The notes under the pieces were generated by a model. It made no database searches, was not told the origin of the DNA, and saw nothing but the letters and a program-made list of their open reading frames with translations. DNA of 64,000 nucleotides, from contig NC_134847.1 of NCBI RefSeq assembly GCF_965363235.1, positions 73,910,268 to 73,974,267 on the forward strand, written 5' to 3'. The stretch comes from Mytilus galloprovincialis (taxonomy: Eukaryota; Mollusca; Bivalvia; Mytilida; Mytilidae). Shown here piece by piece: positions 47,601 to 56,332 of this stretch. Numbering within the stretch: position 1 is the first letter of the stretch; each line of letters begins with the position of its first letter. Made by a program: the position numbers and the translations under genes.

Positions 47601-50598
47601 TGAACCCTGACCGACAGCAAGGCATAGACATCTTACTATCATTCAATATATCAAATACAATTGACGTCATGACATTTGCAGGCTTATGGAGGTAGAACGT
47701 CATTGTAAGAAAAATTATAAACATGATAAATATCGAGATTCAATGAAATACGTATGTGAAGAAGAGATAAACACTTTCCTTGGCTTCTTTTGTGCTGACG
47801 CCGAACTATACATCATATATAAGTTTTGAAGAAGTTTTACTTTATCGTTTGAAGTGAAAAATATTTGAATCTACATTTTAAATTGATACAAAAAAAATCA
47901 AATTTCTATAAATTTCCATTCATAAATGAAATCTGAACTATATCCCTAACAAATGCATTGTATAAAATGCATATAAGAGAACACCTACTTATAAACTGTT
48001 ACGCGTCGCATACTAAGTATAGAGACATGCATAATAAATCTAAATTAAAATAAAAAAAAAGAATTCTTTAAGCTTACTTTGACAAGTTTTAAACTAACTT
48101 CATTTCAACAAGTTTAAATTACATGTTCTAAAAAAGTGCGCTGCTTTATAAATTTTCTTTCATAAATAGAGTCTGAAATATATCCATAATAAATGCACCG
48201 TATCAAATGCATATACGAGAACACCTACTTATAAACTGATACGCTTCACATACTATGTTAAGAGACATGCATGATAAATCTAATTAAAAGACGAATTTCA
48301 ACAAGTTTAAATTACATGTTCTAAAATAGAGCTAAGAATTGTTTATATTGTAGTAAATTTAAGTCTTTGAAATTTTATTCAAATACGCTATTGAACATTA
48401 CTAAGAGCCAATGAATACAATAATTTTGTATTTTATAAATTAGTGCCTGCAATAAATAAAAGCCGTCATAGAACAGTCTCATTTTCATACCGATATTCGA
48501 AATGACTCGTTTCATTGCTATTACAACACATATGTCATAATAACATGACAGAGAGGTTTGTTTCGGAATATTCTAGATAAATATACAAAAAGCTAATTTT
48601 AGACAGTGTACCATCCTAAGCTTGGAAGTGGCTAGTCACATATAGTTAATGGCGTTTTTCTCACAATGACGTTCTACCTCCATAAGCCTGGATATGTCGT
48701 GGCTGGTCACATATATGAAACATGCACACAGACATGTACACCATATACGAAAAACCGTGGCGCTATATCATACAAAAGAGGGACGAAAGATACCAAAGGG
48801 ACAGTCAAACTCATAAATCTAAAACAAACTGACAACGCCATGGCTAAAAATGAAAAAGACAAACAAAACACAGCACACATGACACAACATAGAAAACTAA
48901 AGAATAAACAACACGAACCCCCCAAAAAACTAGGGGTATATATTCAAAAGGCCAAACAACATAAAATATATTCAAAAGGCCAAACAACATAAAATATATT
49001 CAAAAGGCCAAACAACATAAAATATATTCAAAAGGCCAAACAACATAAAACGAACATTGCCAAATGATGCTATTTCTTTAATTACAATCGGCAATAACCT
49101 CAAAATCTTGTGCATTTCCACATCATCTTCACAATATTTGTGAGTTGTTTCTGTAATGTTATCTGCATCTTCAACCTGTATCACTGGCTCACCTACACTG
49201 GATTGCTTTTTTCTGCGTTTTATTGACCATTGTCTTTTCTTATTGCAGTAGTTGTTATTTCTTTTTCTTTTCATTTTCTGAAAATACGAATACTTTGAAA
49301 TGCTTCAATTTATTGAGGATCTTGGCCTTTCTAGTTTTTCTCAATACTAACAACAAATATTAATAATCATATAATTTAAGAATTATTTGAACGTCTTCGT
49401 AGCATCAGACCTTTCACGATCCTTTTCACGATCTTCAAAAAGCGGTCCGTGATGTTTCACGATCGGAACATCAATTATGTGTAAATATTTCCTTTTTTTT
49501 ACCAAGTTTCAGATTATGTTTCTACAGAATAACTATGACAACCATTTGATTCATTCATTCAAATAGAATGACCTTATTCGAAATACAAGTAGTTTATTTT
49601 ATACGAATTTGTGAAAAAATCATGTGTGTTTATATATTTATATATCATTGAAATGTCGAGAAGCAATCTACCTTTTGTTGTTTTGTATACTATATACTTT
49701 TAAAACTGGATATTCTCACATACTGATCCAAATGTTGAACCATTTTGACAGACAGTTTAATTTTGTTGTAAATTTGTCTGTGTAATTAATTAAATTCGAT
49801 TATTTACTACCTTTCATATGTCTTCCCAATTAAATTTCTTTCACGATCCAGTACCAGAGCTTTCACGATCGTCTCGAAATATCTGACCACCGTTAGATAT
49901 TCTTTCACGATAATTTCTCTCGTTAAACCGAATGACACCGTAGTATTTGTATAGCTAAAGACTGGACATTAATGAGTCGTTCACTATTTGTGAGGAAATA
50001 ATCTTTTATGCTATGAGGGTTCAAAGACAAAAAGATCTGGGTTTTCAATAACATCTTATGAACGCAGTAATCCGTCGTACCCTTACGCAATTACCTTATT
50101 AATCTGTCCGTCCGTCAACATTTTTATGTCCTTATTAATATAACATATTGTGTTAGACGTGTGAAATGTTAAATCATACTCTTTTTTTAAAGCAATGAGT
50201 TATCAAATGTGTATACTGTATATTATAAAAAAAAACTATCAAAATTAATTTCTTGTATTCTTGTATTTTCTTAAATTATTGTTTTACCTTTCTGTTTCAT
50301 ATATATATACATATATATATATATATGTTGCACTTATATATTATTTTAAGACGCAAGAGTATGGACCGATGCTACATATAGTCGGAGTAAATGGGTATGG
50401 AGTCACAGTGGTAATTATATCAGCTCACGTTCCTTTAGAAATTTGGTCTATACACACTCCACCACTCATGCTTGTGGCTTTGCTATGGTTCATACCAGTT
50501 CAGGAGGATTTATTTTTTCACCTACTACAACCGAAGATTTGGAAGCCGACAAGTGTAGTGCAACATATCTTCCACTCTGTGAAGCTTCCAGAAACTAA
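32622..50598 (+). CDS. Secreted ShK-LU-ShK-LU-C-type-lectin protein (12 exons)
   Basis: Exons join as 32622-32652, 33960-34100, 36692-36771, 38298-38369, 38536-38677, 40561-40707, 41205-41278, 41764-41835, 42482-42641, 44392-44492, 45100-45205 and 50351-50598. The total is 1374 nt, i.e. 457 residues plus stop. All introns are GT-AG and all phases fit. Residues 1-19 are a signal peptide; a second ATG follows the first directly. ShK1 is 22-57, LU1 (Ly6/uPAR three-finger fold, ten cysteines, CCxxxxCN end) 61-137, ShK2 168-204, LU2 207-285, a Thr/Gln linker 287-306 and the C-type lectin-like domain 308-454. No GPI signal or membrane segment follows, so it should be a soluble secreted protein. ShK domains in other animals block ion channels or mediate protein contacts, and LU domains bind proteins; the role here is unknown. 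A tandem paralogue starts at 56302. Confidence 0.9.
33121..33295 (+). repeat. R1 repeat fragment in intron 1
   Basis: It reads from GTAACGAATGGCCTCCATAC through AATATGTGGTATGATTTCCA to AACGGCCTTCAACAATGAAC, the head of family R1 as also seen at 34139-34312. Confidence 0.7.
33960..34100 (+). CDS. ShK/LU/lectin gene, exon 2 (signal end and ShK domain 1)
   Basis: Acceptor CTTTCAG|TC and donor TGCC|GTAAGT. It codes for VVLVSISYA and a ShK-like domain with spacing C-x7-C-x10-C-x3-C-x4-C-x3-C-x2-C, i.e. seven cysteines rather than the usual six. It shares 27 of 36 residues with the matching domain of the gene at 56302. Confidence 0.9.
34139..34312. repeat. Palindrome made of two head-to-head R1 ends
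   Basis: Arms of about 73 bp (34139-34211 and 34234-34312) pair with few mismatches around a loop of about 22 bp; AGAAGATGTGGTATG-like words face each other. It lies 38 bp after the exon 2 donor, so the transcript can form a long hairpin there. Confidence 0.8.
34640..36565 (+). repeat. Array of about ten diverged 130-160 bp units
   Basis: Words like GCCGTTGCCATGGAAACTGC followed by AAAATGTCAAA and TCCAAACTTATGAAACTT recur near 34926, 35070, 35233, 35360, 35685, 35840, 35972, 36130, 36257 and 36385. A boundary block GGGTGCCATCCGCTATTGCT appears at 35505 and again at 36530, so a larger unit was also duplicated. The left edge holds a perfect 11-bp stem with loop (TATGTCACCCG and CGGGTGACATA). 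Open frames within are not genes. Confidence 0.75.
36692..36771 (+). CDS. ShK/LU/lectin gene, exon 3 (LU domain 1, first part)
   Basis: Acceptor TATATAAG|CT and donor CAC|GTGAGT. It codes for PVKCYQCHEIDDPSNC and the NLIACPSADH segment, loop 1 of a Ly6/uPAR fold. The length of 80 nt equals exon 3 of the paralogue. Confidence 0.9.
37881..38067. repeat. Palindromic element in intron 3
   Basis: Arms of about 83 bp (37881-37963 and 37983-38067) pair closely; the core reads AGCTCCGACGGCATCAATT and its complement. It is probably a hairpin-type MITE. A related CATTCTAATGC word occurs at 37719. Confidence 0.75.
38182..38297 (+). repeat. 43-bp unit repeated three times up to the exon 4 acceptor
   Basis: GTTAAAAGTGTGTATATACT begins at 38182, 38225 and 38268, a period of 43. 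The first two copies continue TTTATTTCCATGAAAG, while the third continues TTTATTTCCAG and forms the true 3' splice site. Confidence 0.9.
38298..38369 (+). CDS. ShK/LU/lectin gene, exon 4 (LU domain 1, middle)
   Basis: It codes for YCYTTQTFTDDF and YKMGCAIRS; 72 nt, phase 0 at both ends. The paralogue has the same length and the related YCYTTQSFASDF. Confidence 0.9.
38536..38677 (+). CDS. ShK/LU/lectin gene, exon 5 (LU domain 1 end and linker)
   Basis: Acceptor CATGTAG|GTATGT and donor CCAG|GTATAT. It codes for VCQQYLGG, then RNIDVNGACCMQDKCNN, the closing CCxxxxCN of the LU fold, and a short linker VIMGAEVPTTQQP. The last 44 bases and the donor belong to the first unit of the 67-bp array. 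Confidence 0.88.
38634..39983 (+). repeat. 67-bp minisatellite, 20 units, each with an exon-5 end and donor site
   Basis: Units start with GTTAGTCATTATGGGAGCAG at 38634, 38701 and then every 67 bp to 39371, and again from 39453 to 39922. Between units 12 and 13 is a 15-bp enlarged junction containing AATAACAAACTACCATTAG, a copy of more upstream exon 5 sequence. Every unit keeps CAACCAG|GTATATTATG, the splice donor context. Variants at one site (GGGAGC, GAGAGC, GGGCGC) occur in the same order in units 7-13 and 14-20. Confidence 0.93.
40268..40440 (+). repeat. R1 repeat fragment in intron 5
   Basis: It starts AAGAAGATGTGGTATGATTG and contains TCGTACGGCCTTCAACAATG and AAGCCCATACCG. It is a 5' part of R1 only. 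Confidence 0.8.
40561..40707 (+). CDS. ShK/LU/lectin gene, exon 6 (ShK domain 2)
   Basis: Acceptor TTTTTAAG|TT and donor TGTT|GTAAGT. It codes for a short Asn/Thr linker and a second seven-cysteine ShK-like domain ending VCPRMCGSC. Phase 1 in and 1 out, as in exon 2. Confidence 0.9.
41205..41278 (+). CDS. ShK/LU/lectin gene, exon 7 (LU domain 2, first part)
   Basis: Acceptor TTTTCAG|TG and donor CAC|GTAAGA. It codes for NCYTCNDIDNITDC and INVCQSGH. It is 74 nt, equal to exon 7 of the paralogue. Confidence 0.9.
41764..41835 (+). CDS. ShK/LU/lectin gene, exon 8 (LU domain 2, middle)
   Basis: Acceptor TTTTAG|GAATG and donor AAAAG|GTAGAT. It codes for ECFTLETLSIDL and FRVGCIEEK; 72 nt and phase 0 like exon 4. 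Confidence 0.88.
42482..42641 (+). CDS. ShK/LU/lectin gene, exon 9 (LU domain 2 end and Thr-rich linker)
   Basis: Acceptor TTTTCAG|TTATGC and donor TTGG|GTAAGT. It codes for LCSRFQASTG, GGCCKSDLCND and a linker rich in Thr and Gln leading to the lectin domain. Confidence 0.88.
42642..44391 (+). other. Intron 9
   Basis: No repeat family used here is recognised. An open frame at 43302-43613 (103 residues, Lys/Arg/Ser-rich) has no recognisable domain and is overlapped by an equally long frame on the other strand; I regard both as chance. Confidence 0.5.
44392..44492 (+). CDS. ShK/LU/lectin gene, exon 10 (lectin-like domain, part 1)
   Basis: Acceptor TTTGTCAG|GT and donor GCTAAG|GTTATA. It codes for GCNNLHHHCPAGFHSLDSSC and the MSWQDAK helix start, the classic N-terminal half of a long-form C-type lectin-like domain. 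Confidence 0.9.
44550..44872 (+). repeat. R1 repeat copy in intron 10
   Basis: It runs from AAAAGAAGATGTGGTATGAT to GCGGGGTTAAACATG and is highly similar to 46080-46380. It lies 57 bp after exon 10. Confidence 0.85.
45100..45205 (+). CDS. ShK/LU/lectin gene, exon 11 (lectin-like domain, part 2)
   Basis: Acceptor CTCTTCAG|AGC and donor CAAG|GTTAGA. It codes for SYCESHCARLVDFSSRSN and MQDVFALLV, matching helix 2 and strand 2 of the fold. Confidence 0.88.
46080..46455 (+). repeat. R1 repeat copy
   Basis: It runs from AAAAGAGGATGTGGTATGAT to AGTACAACATAAGAACG and includes GCGGGATCCCAACCCTCC. It is inserted between the outer and inner end motifs of the DNA transposon. Confidence 0.85.
47662..48708. 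repeat. Inverted pair with a perfect 27-bp core
   Basis: 47680-47706 and 48663-48689 are exact inverted copies (core AGGCTTATGGAGGTAGAACG), and similarity extends outward and inward for about 10-15 bp. They are about 956 bp apart. Between them, 47905-48080 and 48145-48310 are a diverged direct duplication sharing AGAACACCTACTTATAAACT. Confidence 0.7.
48776..49052 (-). mobile_element. Penelope-type 3' end with a 28-bp tandem repeat
   Basis: 48776-48925 is the complement of the 3' UTR seen at 7700-7805 and 55617-55770. It is followed at 48941-49052 by four copies of a 28-bp unit containing TATTCAAAAGGCCAAACAAC (starts 48941, 48969, 48997 and 49025). No coding part is left. Confidence 0.75.
48990..49274 (-). 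pseudogene. Possible transposase N-terminus
   Basis: The basic start MKRKRNNNYCNKKRQW and sequel to about residue 77 look protein-like. The remaining C-terminal residues of the open frame come from the 28-bp tandem repeat, so the original frame is cut off. It lies in intron 11 of the host gene, in the opposite direction, inside the DNA transposon. Confidence 0.35.
50351..50598 (+). CDS. ShK/LU/lectin gene, exon 12 (lectin-like domain end and stop)
   Basis: Acceptor ATTTTAAG|AC follows a TA-rich stretch. It codes for DARVWTDATYSRSKWVWSHS, then HACGFAM and KCSATYLPLCEA, the conserved C-terminal cysteines of the lectin fold, and stop TAA at 50596-50598. The EPN or QPD sugar motif and the WND motif of calcium-binding lectins are not present. 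Confidence 0.9.
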
Positions 50599-51016
50599 TT
50601 TACCGGGTTGATTCTCCAGTATTGTATGTCAAAGACAGAATATGAATAAGTCATAAATTAATTGAATATTTGTGTTGTGAATGTTTATTGATATTTTCTG
50701 TTTATAGTTTTGGAAGTAGTTTTAAATTAATGAATGTATCTTCTTACTCATTCATGGCTATTATCCCTATCCCAGGTTAACATTTGGACCTTTTCCGTTT
50801 GATAGACTTGCAAACGTTTGTTTTCCAAAACGGATTTTGATTCAGTTTTGCCTCAATCACTTTGGAAAAGACCTTGCCTTGATTGTTGAAGGTGCATTGG
50901 TTGCAATCATGGTGTAACGAAATATCAAACTCCCTTTGCGAGCTTTTGAACTAATTTGAAATATTTATCAAGTAAAGAAATCGCAAAATTTAAAAAAATA
51001 CAGTATAGGCATATTA

Positions 51017-51022
51017 AATAAA
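51017..51022 (+). terminator. Candidate polyadenylation signal of the ShK/LU/lectin gene
   Basis: AATAAA occurs 418 bp after the stop; another lies at 51,241. Which of them is used cannot be decided. Confidence 0.3.
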
Positions 51023-51931
51023 ATAGCTTTCGTAAATTCTGTAAAAAATCTTTATCCAAGGCCATTATTTCAACAATTTGAAATGACTAAATTGTCTTCC
51101 TGCCTACTTAATCATCAATTTTGATAAAGCATGCTTCAAACCGGAGTTTTTGATAAAGCATTGAAAGGCATTAGCATTATTCCTTACCTTTCCCGTTCCT
51201 TTTTTTAAAATAATGGTCTATCACGTTTAATGAATATGTAAATAAAGTCATCATAGATACTAGGATTAAAATTCCGTACGCCAGAGGTTGTTTTGTTTAC
51301 AAATCATTCATATTTATGCTCAAATCAACAAAAATGAAGAAGAAAAAAAAACGCAAATAAAGTACAAGTTTAATAATATATGTTTGTGTCAACATATGAT
51401 ATGATAACTGTGAATTGAGAGAGTCTTCGTAAAAGTATGTCATTCCAAAGTTTATCCTTTCTACCTCTCTATACAAACTTATAGCGGTAATGATCTGAAA
51501 GTGTTTTTCGTTCAATCTAAAATATAAATAAATCTGCATTGGTAATTTACAGATAGTTATTCGGCAAAATCGTCGAAACTGAAAACCATAGACAGTGGAC
51601 GCGTAATTAATGTTCATTTACCGAATTTGATTGATTTATCACTCCCCCTTTTACGTCTTGATTTTCATTGTGAAGCAGTTTCAATCAAATAAGACGCGAA
51701 ACCGACGGCATACTAAGCATAGCATTTTTATCACAAGATTATGTTGCAAATTAGCAATTGAGTAAGTACTAAATGCCCGTCGATTTTCTCTTGTCGAACA
51801 TGTTTTTCGTGTTTCTACATGTTGTACTGACAATGTTGTATAATAAACATGCCATCTATCATACATACGATGTAACACGTGGTAATCATGTACTATCCTT
51901 ATATGATCGAGTTAGACATCTTGTGTTTTAA

Positions 51932-52002
51932 GCATTGGTGGTTCAGTGGTAGAATGCTCGCCTGCCACACGGGCGGCCAGGGTTCGATTCCCGGCCGATG
52001 CA
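51932..52002 (+). tRNA. tRNA-Gly (anticodon GCC)
   Basis: A 71-nt gene with a 7-bp acceptor stem (GCATTGG with CCGATGC, one G-T pair), box A-like TGGTTCAGTGGTAGAATGC, box B GGTTCGATTCC and anticodon GCC at 51964-51966. The discriminator base is A and CCA is not encoded, as in animals. The anticodon stem has one C-A mismatch next to the loop. A T-rich run (TTTCTTTTTTC) follows and can end polymerase III transcription. Confidence 0.95.
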
Positions 52003-52833
52003 TTTCTTTTTTCTTATCTTTGCCACTTTCCAGTGTACCAACTGGTAATGAAGAGTAAGGAATGCAAAGTATTACAGATTCAATACTTAACAATAATGGG
52101 GGCTTGTTTGAAATGAAGTGCGACCATGTTAAAACCTATAAAGAACTACTACAGTCTTTTTGAAAGTTTCCTTTTACACATCTATGCAAACGAAAATGAT
52201 GAATTATTTTCTTTGTCAGTTGAAAGCAGAAAGCACAAAAATGGTTTAAGCAAAGTAATCAAATAGTCTTGACCTTGCTTATATGTATAATACCATGACA
52301 TTATAAGTTATATGGTTCGCTACTGACCCTCTACAGGTCCATAGAGGTTTAGTTAAAATCATAGGTGAGAGGCCGAAAGCAGAATCTCCCATGAATTTTA
52401 CTTACCCTCTATGGTCCTCAGGTCCTCTATGGTACACCTTATAACGATTTTTGTCGCACGCTAGACTTTTCCTGCCGAGTTTTATAGAAAAAATAAAAAT
52501 AAAATAATGTCAATAGATGACGTCACTATTAACAATAGACGTGACCTCATGAACCTCAAAGAAAATTTAATAACCCCTTCCGGGTATATAAAGGTCACCA
52601 TGTAACAGCGTTTAACCAATCATAACTTCATAATTTACCCGCAGTGCGATAAATTAGCAAATGCATTAGATAATAATAAAAAAAAATGAAAGGGAAGGGA
52701 AGGGGGAATTAAATTGAAACGTGTTGTAAAACATATGCATTTGGAGTTAAAATGATGAACAACCAATACAATAGCTAAATGAAAACCCTTTAAACATTCT
52801 AATATGAAACCTAAAAAATGAATACATGACAAT

Positions 52834-52852
52834 ACACACACACACACACACA
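52834..52852. repeat. (AC)n microsatellite
   Basis: Uninterrupted AC dinucleotides over 19 bp, followed by a shorter stretch at about 52,858. Confidence 0.9.
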
Positions 52853-52914
52853 TAGTCATACACACAAAATAAACTAAACATTTCAATGTCCAAATGATGA
52901 CAGCTTGGTATAAA

Positions 52915-54480
52915 CAAAGGCAACAGTAATATGCCGCTGTTCAAAAGTCACAAATCGATTGAGAGGGGATAAATCGGATTACGATTAAAACCGAGGGAAA
53001 CACATCAACTTTAAGAGGAAAACAACGAAACACTAGAAACACTGAAATGCAACAAAACAAACGACAATGCAACATAAATAGAAACGACCTATTAGATAAC
53101 AAACTGCCATATTCCTGACTTTGTATTATCATTTCAATATCCGGATGACGTTACCAAACGGTGATATACGATCAATAGACAAAACAAAAATATGAGTAAA
53201 TAAGAAAGACTCAAACACTAACTTAAAAACTTATCTGTTTTGACAAAAAAGGAAGTTGAAGTAATAGGTTTTATTAAATATCATCAATTGGCCGTTTCAA
53301 AATCTAGGGACTATGAGTATTTTGATTGTTCGTACCCCAGAATGAAAAGAAAGTCTCGTTTTTGGTTGAATTTCCATTGTTTATTGTGTGTTAAACCAAT
53401 CACGACGTCTTGTTGTACATAAAGGCAACAGTAGTATACCGTTGTTCAAAACTCATAAATCTATGGACAAAAAACAAAATCGGGGTAACAAACTAACACT
53501 GAGGGAAACGCATTAAATATTAGAGGAGAACAACGACACAACATTCAAATGTAACACACACAGCAACGGACTAAGCATACGCTATTGAAAATATTACCCC
53601 GAACTTATTAGACGAATTATTAAAAACAGAATAACTGTAACATATAGATAGTCTAGGATATGTTCAGATTGATGCTTTCAATCTTTTTTCATCTCCATGA
53701 ATTATAACCGACTGGCTCCTATCAATGGTGTTACATGTTACGTACTAGATAGAATAATTCTAGACAGGCATCGAAAGGTCATACACACTGTTATCGGTAG
53801 TACGTGTGTAAGATATTCCTCGATAACGTTCATATAATATGTAGTTAGTTTATATAAATCATTTTATAGGTGATAACCTTGTCACCGAACCTGAGTAAAG
53901 TAGAAACCATTGTTTACACATTTGCAATTGTTTGTTTTTCAGAACCTATAAAAACTTCTATGAAAGGGTATAAACTTGATGATCTTCATCTCTAAACTAT
54001 CCGCTTTTTAGAGAAGTCAACAAATAGCATGACGTCATATAGTAATGTATTGTATTGTTTTACGCATCATAAATAATTGATTTGCATAATAGAACAATTT
54101 TTGATGTATTTAAAAGTCAGTTATGATTTGCTAGATGCGTTGATTGAACAAAACTACAGTAGTAACATCATGAGGTCCATGTTCGTTGAATTGCATATCA
54201 GAATATATATACTGTTTTTGGCAGTAGAAATACAAAACCTGACAAATAAGAACTAACTTTGAAACATAGTAAGATCTTCAAAAAGGAGAAAAAAACAAAA
54301 AAGGCAGCAATGCGTCAAACCGTATAGTCACTGACTCAGCATAAAACATGTTCAGTCAAATCACTATCGTGATAACGATATCTAATTTTACAATTAAGGC
54401 AACAACATAATACCGATGTTCAAATTTCATAAATTCATTCAAAAGATACCAAACCCGTTGTTGTTTGTATGAATTCAAAA
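52915..54480 (-). repeat. Several R2 fragments
   Basis: Fragments at 52915-53135, 53425-53580 and 54399-54480 each begin with an AAGGCAACA word followed by ATACCG or ATGCCG and GTTCAAA. Unlike the first two, the last continues for only about 80 bp. An open frame at 53240-53422 between them is discussed under rejected items. Confidence 0.65.
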
Positions 54481-55616
54481 GGGAGGATTGACAGTGTAAT
54501 GGTCTCCTGTTTTGCATGCATCACCTGCCATGCAAATTCCTACTAAATCAAAATATCACAATCAATCAATTCATAAATCAGACAACTGTTCTGGTATCTA
54601 GACATTTGAGACAGCGATATGTTGTCGTTAATGTCAGAAACACATCGTATTGATCATCAAACGATGATGAACATACACCTTATGTTATGTCGATATTACT
54701 CGTAACCCTTTCGGGGCAGTTTTATAATAAGAAGCACACCCCTGTTTATGAAATCCATTTAGTTGGAGCATCCACGATCATAAGTTATCAACTGGGATAT
54801 GTAAACGCAATACGATGGGGTAGTGTTTATATTACAGCTGAAAAATTGGAAGAAGACAATTGAAAAGTTAAAATCATCAAATTTGTCATAGATTTCAGTC
54901 GTTGGGCTGTGTTAATGTTTGAATAAAAATATCATGATATAAAGCAGACTTGTATTGTTTATGTTGAATTCTTTATACCAACAAGGATATATGAGATATA
55001 TGAACTTACTCAAGGCTGGGTTATTGAGAAAATTGTACCTGTTTCTGTTTGGAAATGGTCCACATAAACTTGTTTCCTACTGTTTGTTGAACAATTGATA
55101 TATCAAACTCAACAAATATGCTGTCAATTAAAAAGTACAACATTTGAAAGTAATTGTCGTTTGCTTATTTGTTGTCGGAATTAATGTGGTTCTTCAAAAT
55201 GCAAGACTTTTCATGACCTACGACAAGGAACTTGTGTCTACGATGCACATTTTTTTTCTCGAAAAGTTCTTTTTTTTTTTGACACAATGTATTTTTTTCT
55301 TAAAAATAAAGAATCTAAAGTTGTATATTACCAGAAAATTGCGATTTGTATGATTTGAAAAACTATACATAGCATCAGCAAAAGCATGTTTTTCATAGAA
55401 TTTGACAACATCAGAGCAAGCGATGCTTAGACAAATATGAATGGGACAAACATTTACTTAGCCAAGCAAACATGTCTACACTCGAAGTAGACAGAACGAA
55501 TCTTTTTATTTAGAAGCAATAAAACCTTGTCAATAAAAATACCAGCATTTGAGAGTTAAGATGCCAAAACTACATTTAAAATATTAAGGTAAGAAGTAGA
55601 ATTTGATGTTTGTTTT
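54481..55616. other. AT-rich stretch without a recognised gene
   Basis: No exon, RNA gene or repeat from the families described here was recognised. The small open frames present are A/T-driven. Confidence 0.5.
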
Positions 55617-56075
55617 AAAAGAGGGACGAAAGATACCAAAGGGACAGTCAAACTCATAAATCTAAAACAAACTGACAACGCCATGGCTAAAAATGAAAAA
55701 GACAAACAGAAAAACAATAGTACACATGACACAACATAGAAAACTAAAGAATAAACAACACAAACCCCACCAAAAACTAGGGGTGATCTCAGGTGCTCCG
55801 GAAGGGTAAGCAGATCCTGCTCCACATGCGGCACCCGTCGTGTTGCTTATGCGATTACAAATCCGGTAAATAGTCTAATTCGGTAGGTCAAATTCATGAA
55901 AGGGAAGGGGATTGTAGTTACGACGTGAGGAACATATCCGATATCATTTGTGAAATGGTTATTCCATAACGGTCAACCAACTCGTGATGGCGTCCGTAAA
56001 ATTTACGAAGGGATGATTTCAACTGCACCATTTGGAACTCTTGATTTAATAGCTTCCTTGTGAGCAGTAACCCTC
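55617..56075 (-). mobile_element. Penelope-type element, 3' remnant
   Basis: It is the complement of about 7385-7805: GGGACGAAAGATACCAAAGG at one end, GTAAGCAGATCCTGCTCCAC and CGATATCATTTGTGAAATGG in the middle, and GCTTCCTTGTGAGCAGTAAC at the other. It keeps only the end of the coding part and the 3' UTR. It ends about 230 bp before the next gene's start codon. Confidence 0.75.
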
Positions 56076-56301
56076 TAATGATTATATTTTAAAGTTACTA
56101 CATATTTGTTAAGGTTTATTCGAGGATCGAGTTGGACAGAAGTTTCAAGTGAGGGAACATAAATTATTATTAGCACACATTTTGACCCGCAATAATGAAT
56201 CTATAAGTGTATATTACCGACCATATCATAACTAACACAATTGATAAGGAAAAAGTAGATCAAGTTGTGTACTATTGACAATCTTCATTCCTACTTTCAT
56301 C

Positions 56302-56332
56302 ATGGCAAATATGATATGGGTTCTTCTGATGG
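56302..56332 (+). CDS. Paralogue, exon 1
   Basis: It codes for MANMIWVLLM plus one base, donor G|GTAAGT. Continued by exon 2 it makes a signal peptide ending ...MLCASA. Confidence 0.85.

Larger units (their letters stand above)
45670..49945 (-). mobile_element. DNA transposon with iterated GATCGTGAAAG motifs in its inverted ends
   Basis: The left end (45670-45790) and right end (49850-49945) are inverted copies sharing AACGAGAGAA, ATCGTGAAAGAATAT and GAAAGCTCTGGTAC-type words. A second, inner pair of motif clusters lies at 46525-46560 and 49405-49455. Just inside the right end an open frame on the minus strand (ATG at 49274) starts MKRKRNNNYCNKKRQW and may be the N-terminus of the transposase. 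Repeat R1 (46080-46455) and a Penelope-type tail (48776-49052) have since inserted. The superfamily is not recognised, and no target duplication was pinned down. It sits in intron 11. Confidence 0.6.

Noticed and set aside
53240-53422. 60-residue frame with protein-like composition (VIGFIKYHQLAVSK, YEYFDC)
   Set aside because: It vaguely recalls small OB-fold-like parts of mobile elements, but there is no neighbouring coding part and the match is too weak to call.
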